Part shown: positions 58,519 through 64,000 of the stretch, piece after piece | Position numbering within the stretch: position 1 is the first letter of the stretch | Layout of the letters: every line of letters begins with the position of its first letter | DNA from: Apostichopus parvimensis | Lineage: Eukaryota > Echinodermata > Holothuroidea > Aspidochirotida > Stichopodidae | NCBI GenBank assembly: GCA_000934455.1 | Contig: KN882213.1 | Span: 202,336-266,335 of the forward strand | Length of the DNA stretch: 64,000 nt | Direction: 5' to 3' | Notes under the pieces: model-generated | The model's database searches: none | What the model was told of the DNA's origin: nothing | What the model saw: the letters and a program-made list of their open reading frames with translations, nothing else | Translations under genes and position numbers: made by a program

Positions 58519-58551
58519 TATCCACCCACAGGTGACAGCATCAGGTGGACA
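58519..58551 (+). repeat. Hairpin motif family, copy 1
   Basis: TATCCACCCACAGGTGACAG...CAGGTGGACA: near-perfect 8-bp arms around 17 bases. Preceded by GGCAATATTGTTATGTG as in the other copies. Confidence 0.7.
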
Positions 58552-58814
58552 TAAATCAATTGTTATGTATAAAAGTATGGCAATGATATTGCTAACTTCT
58601 AGAGATGAGAGGAAGGCATTTGTCGGGAGCCTCAATGGTTACCTTTAATGAATTGTAGACCAGTTGATATTGTTTAGATTCATGATATCATTAGGTGAAC
58701 ATATCATAAATCAACTGTTATGGCAGTACAGTTTTAGGACTAAAACATTGCTAAATGCTAAATATGATGTATCATTTGTCAGATGCTTCAACAGCCACTT
58801 GTACTGAATTTTAA

Positions 58815-59702
58815 CCCTGTTGATATTGTTATTGCCTGGAAGGCATCTACTGCATCTACTCTCCGCTTCCAATCGCCCGGCCTCCTCCAGGCGTGCAACT
58901 GGGCCTGACCCACCCCCCCCTAACTCACTGAGGCACCTGTGTATATGTGCCAACCATGAGATATAAGGTCGGCCCGGCGGACGGCCCCAACCTACCGGGT
59001 CCCGTGCTGACAGAACAAGGTGGAAAGAATCGTCGCCAAAAGGCACTGCATATGCACAAAGAAGTGCAGTTGGAGGTCACAAATCAGGCAACTGACCCTC
59101 ACCATCCCCACCTCCACGAGCACCCTGACGTTGGACCAGTGTTCGCATTAAGTTGCGGGATTGCGAGATTCCCGCAGTCGTCCTCAAAATCCCCCTCAAA
59201 TTAAAACCCAAGGGGGGAATTTCTATTTTCTATGAAAAACTCCAGATAATCAAGGAATTTCAAGTAAAATAGACGTTACCATAAATCCATGTAAAATATG
59301 GCATATTTCTCACCAGCCATGTTATTGATGTGTTGTTCAATTGAACTTTTGGAAAATAAAATTAGGAAATCCCTCTTCATATTCCAAATCCCCTCAAAAA
59401 AAATTATGAACGGGAATTCCCCCCGACATTCAATTCCTAAGTGCGAACACTGCGTTGGACACATGGTCCTGCCAGTGGTAACCAAGGATGCGGCAAAGTG
59501 AGGTAGCCATGAAGGAATCCAATCTTTGTCTCAACCCCAAAGTGAGCATCCATGCCTCACTAGAATAAAGCAAGACTGGAAGCACAATGGAGCTGAACAT
59601 ACAGAGCTTAGTTCCTTTGCCCAGATAACATGATCGCCAAACACCACTATCCAGTGACCTCATGACTCTGTGTGCCAGCCCGAGGGCTTCCACTGACCTC
59701 AC
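58815..59702 (-). pseudogene. LINE ORF2 C-terminal relic, split by a MITE
   Basis: From 59702: SLDSGVWRSCYLGKGTKLCM, VLPVLLYSSEAWMLT, RLDSFMATSLCRILGYHWQD, HVSN, which is the post-RT region of endonuclease-bearing non-LTR elements. The 316-bp MITE at 59137-59452 then interrupts the frame. On the other side the homology resumes (VRVLVEVGMVRVSCLI), shifts frame, and reads VGWGRPPGRPYISWLAHIHR and, in another frame, DWKRRVDAV near the end. 5'-truncated at about 59700. Dead copy. Confidence 0.8.
59137..59452. mobile_element. hAT-type MITE, 316 bp, inserted in the LINE relic
   Basis: Ends CAGTGTTCGCATTAAG and CTAAGTGCGAACACTG are inverted repeats (the first 11 bases exact). CGTTGGAC flanks both sides (59129-59136 and 59453-59460). 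Joining the flanks restores LINE-coding homology across the site, which proves the insertion. The interior has GGGGAATT/AATTCCCC words and no coding capacity. A member of a different MITE family from the 55.8-kb one. Confidence 0.95.
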
Positions 59703-59970
59703 CCCGGTAACACAAAGCCAATGGCCAATTCCTATTCACTTTGTATATGTGGATTTGGGCACTGTTACTCGATGTCTTGATACATCTGATTTCCCCTTTA
59801 TTACACTTTGCGGGGCGAAATATGCATGTTAAAAACATGTGAAACATAGACAAATAATAATATTTTGCAGATAGTGTCAAATATCACCCCAATCCAATAT
59901 CTGATCCGATTAACAGTTGACCCCTACATATGATAAATATATGACAATATTGTCATGTGTGGCCAGTATG

Positions 59971-60003
59971 TGTCCACCCACAGGTGACAGCATTAGGTGG
60001 ACA
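59971..60003 (+). repeat. Hairpin motif family, copy 2
   Basis: TGTCCACC and GGTGGACA, exact 8-bp arms around 17 bases. TGACAATATTGTCA, a 14-bp palindrome, lies 16 bases upstream (59942-59955). Confidence 0.8.
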
Positions 60004-60037
60004 TATGATAAATATATTGTTATGTGTGGCCAGTATG

Positions 60038-60070
60038 TGTCCTCCCACGGGTGGTAGCATTAGGTCGATA
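60038..60070 (+). repeat. Hairpin motif family, copy 3 (decayed)
   Basis: TGTCCTCC...GGTCGATA; same context (TGTGTGGCCAGTATG upstream) as copy 2, 67 bp away, with mutated arms. Confidence 0.65.
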
Positions 60071-60096
60071 TATTGTACGATAAATCAACAGTTATG

Positions 60097-60870
60097 TATA
60101 GTCAGTTGGGGTAAAAAAAAAACAAGGGGTTAGTTGGGGTAAAAAAACACTATACCATGTTACAATTACTTACAGAATAACTTCATTCACGCTTCGTGAA
60201 AGACCATTGTTTTTTTTACCCCAACAAAACTGTGTAAATGGCATTAAAAAAACCAAGTACTTTCTGGCTCCAGTGTACTCCATATTTTGCCCAAATAGAT
60301 AAATTCATACATGAATGTTGATTTTAGAGGTTATGTAACTAGTTTTCATGTCTCCCATGCGTCAAATTGTTTGAAAATTGGACAAATCCAGCCCAAATTG
60401 GCATCTCCAGTGGTTTTCCTACAAATTACAGTACATTGTGTAGTATTGTATAAGCACTGTTCAATATGGATATATGGCTGATCATGGCATATTCAGACAC
60501 AACTCATCCCAAATTACAAGTTAAAGCAATGTTGGTGAATTTTATCTTTTGTATCTGAAGGTAATATAGCTTATACTAAGATGCAATCATATGCCAAAAT
60601 GATTTTATGATATGTTCATGAATAAAAATAGGTTTTGTAACATTGGTTTTTTTACCCCTACAATGTTTTTTTTACCCCAAATCGAGCAAATTTTGGGGGT
60701 GGAAAAACAACACTTTCCATGTACAAAAACATATTTTTCGATGTATTCCCTTAAGAACAATCCTACTCCACACATTTGAGCACTGGAACCAGGAAAATAG
60801 CTGTTACCTATGAATTTTTTAAAGCAAATTTTAGGTCAATTGTTTTTTTTTTTTACCCCACTTTACTATA
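60097..60870. mobile_element. Possible TA-flanked element with GGGGTAAAA ends
   Basis: The left end TATAGTCAGTTGGGGTAAAA and the right end read in reverse, TATAGTAAAGTGGGGTAAAA, agree at 17 of 20 positions. GGGGTAAAAAA or TTTTTACCCC also recurs inside at about 60132, 60213, 60650 and 60668. If TA is the duplicated target, this fits a Tc1/mariner-type non-autonomous element. Poly-A tracts weaken the case. Confidence 0.45.
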
Positions 60871-62149
60871 ATAAAACATGGCAATGATAGGAATAGGAAT
60901 AAATACCTGCTCAATGCTAATGATGAGGGGGAGTGTGGTAGGGTTGGGCGGTACACCGGTACTGAATAGTACCTGTAACACAGTACCAGTTCTCGCAGTA
61001 CTAACAGCCAGAGGAGCGAATTACTGCTACTGGTATTATGTAGTAATACGCAGTACCGGCCGAATATGGCAGTATCTCCACATAAAAATTGGCTTTTTTT
61101 CTTTTTTTTTACTTCTCATAAGTTTTGTCATAAGCATTCGTAATTATTGAGCCAACAATTCTTATCATCTTTGAAAAATGCATATATTTCAACCTATATA
61201 ACAAAATTTTGCCTCCACCTGCGACCAAACACCCAGTCAACATTTCCAAGCCGGTGTGGAACGAATTTTCACCTGATATGTTCAGTTGCCATTTGTGTGT
61301 TTGCGCTGCTTCACATCCTCGCTCACTCATGTCAGGCCTAGTTCCGACAAGTTCTCAGAGCTTTAAGGCGGGCCCTGGACCCCTGCCGTAGGGACTTCGG
61401 GCTCATCATGAGTCATTCCCCAGTATCACACCCCCAGCAGACCACCTACCTTGGCATCTCTGGTGATGCAGAGATTCATTGTTATTGAATAATTCTTGCT
61501 TCTTGCAAAATTCACACAAACAAAATATTTGAAGATGTATACGGTTTCTGCATGAAGAACATACACTATATACTTCGCAAATGAGATAAAAAAAATTGTA
61601 TAATCTCACACTTTTTATGCCTCCAAAATAATGGGTGATATTTACCTATTTTTGAAATAAACTGTGCTACACTACAGGAAATAATCATTGCAATCTGCAT
61701 CCGTAGATCGAATGAAAAATCATTGACTTTGACACATTTACAAACAAGATCCCAACGGGCACTGTGGCTCATTTCGTATGGGTATATTACAATGTCACAT
61801 TATATTATCATAGCAAGTTTGGGCCCAAATGGTCCGAGCAATTGTGGACCTATGTGCACCCATTACTAACCAACATAAAGACATCGCATGCATAATTCTT
61901 GCATTTCTCTTCTTTCTAGTTGTCCTAACATCAGGTTGTTGTTATTATTATTCTGTAGTACAGCCTGTGTTTCATATCTTTATTCCAATGTGTCCAATGT
62001 GTATTTGGCATATCTTAAAGCAGTATGTTGATTGCAATTAATATCGATGAAGTAAAATGTTAATGATACTAATATTAAAGCAGTATGATTTCCTGAACTA
62101 TAAAGCATGATTACACCCATACAAATTTGGCTAATTTTCTCTGCCAAAA
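60871..62149. other. No recognised gene
   Basis: Frames on both strands at 60.9-61.8 kb are short and without motifs. TAGTAC-like words recur at 60955-61060 (CGGTACTGAATAGTACC, GTACCAG). Confidence 0.5.
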
Positions 62150-62345
62150 AAGTAGTTTTTCAGCATTAATTGACCTATGGTGACCTCAGATCACATGACC
62201 GTTAAGTTTGAAAATGTTCCACTAGCCCGTTCACAACTTGTCCCAAAATAACAACCATGTCACACCTTGGCACTGGGAGTTATTGCATTAAATGTCGGAA
62301 AATTAACTTTGACCTCATATATAATTACTTCACACACAATGGTCA
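62150..62345 (-). repeat. Inverted fragment of the 25-kb repeat family
   Basis: CTAGCCCGTTCACAACTTG, TCCCAAAATAACAACCATG and TGGGAGTTATTGCATTAAA are reverse-complement relatives of the internal unit seen at 25290-25460 and 28480-28640. Confidence 0.75.
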
Positions 62346-64000
62346 CCCAGGGTCAAGTTATTGACATTTTTGATCGGTGAGACCTCAATATAGCATCAAA
62401 ACTAAAAATTCAAACCTTTTTTATTTGCCCATTTTCTCCCCCCAAAATACTAGTTTTTATGGTTTGTAGAGGCAGATTCATTCAACCAAGGGAATTCTCT
62501 TAGGCGAACTATGCGATATTGTCTGAGTCTTGGTATTGTCAAGTCATCCCAAACCAGGAACGACCACCATTTTGAACCTCTGCAGTGTACCCCCTCTTTG
62601 TGTCCTTGTGAGTCAAATCATACCATGAGGAGAACACAGCATATGGCAATATTGTTATGTGTGGCCAGTACATGTCCACCCACAGGAGATACAGTAGCAT
62701 TAGGTGGACAATAACTTCTGCTCTATCCAAACTGCACCAAAAATTAGAATCTGCTCCCTTCCCTCACAATCCCTATAGCACCAATACAACCCTCCGAAAC
62801 TTGAATGACATGCCTTTCTGAGCCAATTCCTCATTGTGATTCAAGTTAGAATAACCACAAGCACAGAAAGATCATAGCATCATTGTTTCGTCAGGGTTCA
62901 AAATACACAGGGGCGGCGGGCGAATCGCCCCTAGAAGCTCCAAAATCGCCTTTTTAAAGTCAACCACGGGGGCCAACAAAATTGAATTTACTGAAAAATT
63001 GCCCCTGTGTTACTTTGCCAAAGTTGTATGAAATGCTGTCAAAGTCCTTAATTAATCTTAACAACATAATATACATGAGTTTACACTTTACATGTGATAA
63101 TATTCCCTAATATCTCCTTAAATTCCTGCTATATTGGCTATCCGAGTCGGTTCCAAAAACAAAAAGTTCCGCAACTGCAGTGTTAGTGTGGGCGCATAAT
63201 CATTTAATTAAGTACTCGCTAGTGTAGGCCTAACGTTAGTAAGTAGGGTAATTTTGCGTGTTCCCTAACTTCCCGCACATGGACCTGTATAACGTTACTT
63301 TTTGACCGCCGAAATAGGCTCAGGCGAGCCCTATCCTATCCTAACGCAGATTTAACGAGTCAAATTTATGCCTAGCCTGTTTTGTAAATGCCTTGGATAA
63401 TTTATTAATATTTATCTTACAAAATGCATTGTATAACTCACAAATGTGTAATTTTCCTTCAGTTTTACGTAGATTTGGTTTTGATTCCGTGACTCGCGCG
63501 AAAGCGAAATTTTTCACTCAGTCTTCAAAACGGCAGTGTCTTTTTTGCTTTTATGATTTTTTTTATAGTAATTACACGAGGCAATTTAGTGTAAAGTGTA
63601 AATAGGATTTCCTGCGTAGTATCGCGAAATAACCCTGTACCATCATAATGTCGCAATGCAGACAATTGTAATACTACCAATGCACGTGTTGCCAATATCG
63701 ATCGATTCATGTAACGTCTGCTAGTGTTACATTGTACACTGCGGCTGTCACCGAGCGAGTTAACGCAATAGTGTTTCGTACTTCATATACTTGTTTGACC
63801 AGAAATGCGTTATTCTTTTAGACTATGAACAATGCATATGAATGGGTATCTGCGTATATACTGTAGTATACACCAGATGGTTATGGGCGATTCCAAGCAA
63901 ACAGGGACATGACTCCAAAAATTAAAGAATCATTTCTGACCCAATATTTTGCTTTTAATTCATGCTAAGGTATCCAGGGTCCAGATCAGAAACTTTTTCC
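62346..64000. other. No recognised gene; hairpin motif copy 4 at 62673
   Basis: CACAGGGGC...GCCCCTGTG, inverted arms about 90 bases apart, frame 62906-63009, and GGGCGAATCGCCC inside is a further palindrome, like one end of a MITE. CpG density rises at 63.2-63.75 kb without a recognisable gene. Confidence 0.45.
62673..62710 (+). repeat. Hairpin motif family, copy 4
   Basis: TGTCCACC and GGTGGACA exact arms, loop enlarged to 22 bases. Upstream GGCAATATTGTTATGTGTGG is shared with copies 1-3. Confidence 0.75.

Overview
The window is AT-rich, repeat-dense, intron-containing animal DNA. It has no operons, ribosome-binding sites or long intact reading frames, and most open frames are chance or lie in decayed transposons. 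The mix of Ty3/Gypsy, hAT, non-LTR, tRNA-derived SINE, foldback and MITE sequences, with ZNF862-like and DUF7869-like gene relics, suggests a marine invertebrate, possibly an echinoderm. That taxonomic guess is inference; no host gene could be named.

Layout. 1-3075: 5' part of a broken Ty3/Gypsy retrotransposon (LTR end, tRNA-Leu primer site, gag, protease, half of RT), running into a 140-bp satellite-like array (to 3735). 3.9-11.5 kb: dispersed and tandem repeats with one weak exon candidate. 12.2-14.2 kb: the best host-gene signal, a plus-strand terminal exon with poly(A) signal converging on a minus-strand reading frame for a tail-anchored protein (one in-frame TGA). 16.2 kb: a minisatellite with an almost exact 20-bp period. 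17.6-22.0 kb: an exon-like segment with good splice sites split by a 4,031-bp hAT transposon whose 14-bp terminal inverted repeats and broken BED-finger/hAT transposase are all visible. 22-34.5 kb: dispersed repeats, including a 1.64-kb element bounded by 11-bp inverted repeats. 35.3-36.5 kb: a 0.6-kb tandem duplication containing the assembly gap. 38.0-41.3 kb (minus): a ZNF862-like hAT-derived gene, disabled but with four exons and three introns still recognisable.

42.5 kb: LINE C-terminus (minus). 43.7-44.0 kb: a 69-bp tandem repeat whose every unit carries two hairpins. 44.5-45.6 kb (minus): DUF7869-type transposase-like relic. 48.6 kb: a 21-bp AT minisatellite. 50,254-51,248: the most striking object, a foldback transposon built of opposed 26-28-bp tandem repeats, with matching termini and an 8-bp target-site duplication. 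54.5-55.0 kb: two tRNA-derived SINEs. 55.8 kb and 59.1 kb: two hAT-type MITEs, each 316 bp with a perfect 8-bp duplication; the second sits inside a LINE relic. 58.5-62.7 kb: four copies of a short hairpin motif and a TA-flanked GGGGTAAAA element.

The coding relics do not form a pathway. The window records nested transposition into host DNA. The few host-like exons (6.9, 12.2, 13.7-14.2, 17.6/21.8, possibly 36.7 kb) need transcript evidence.
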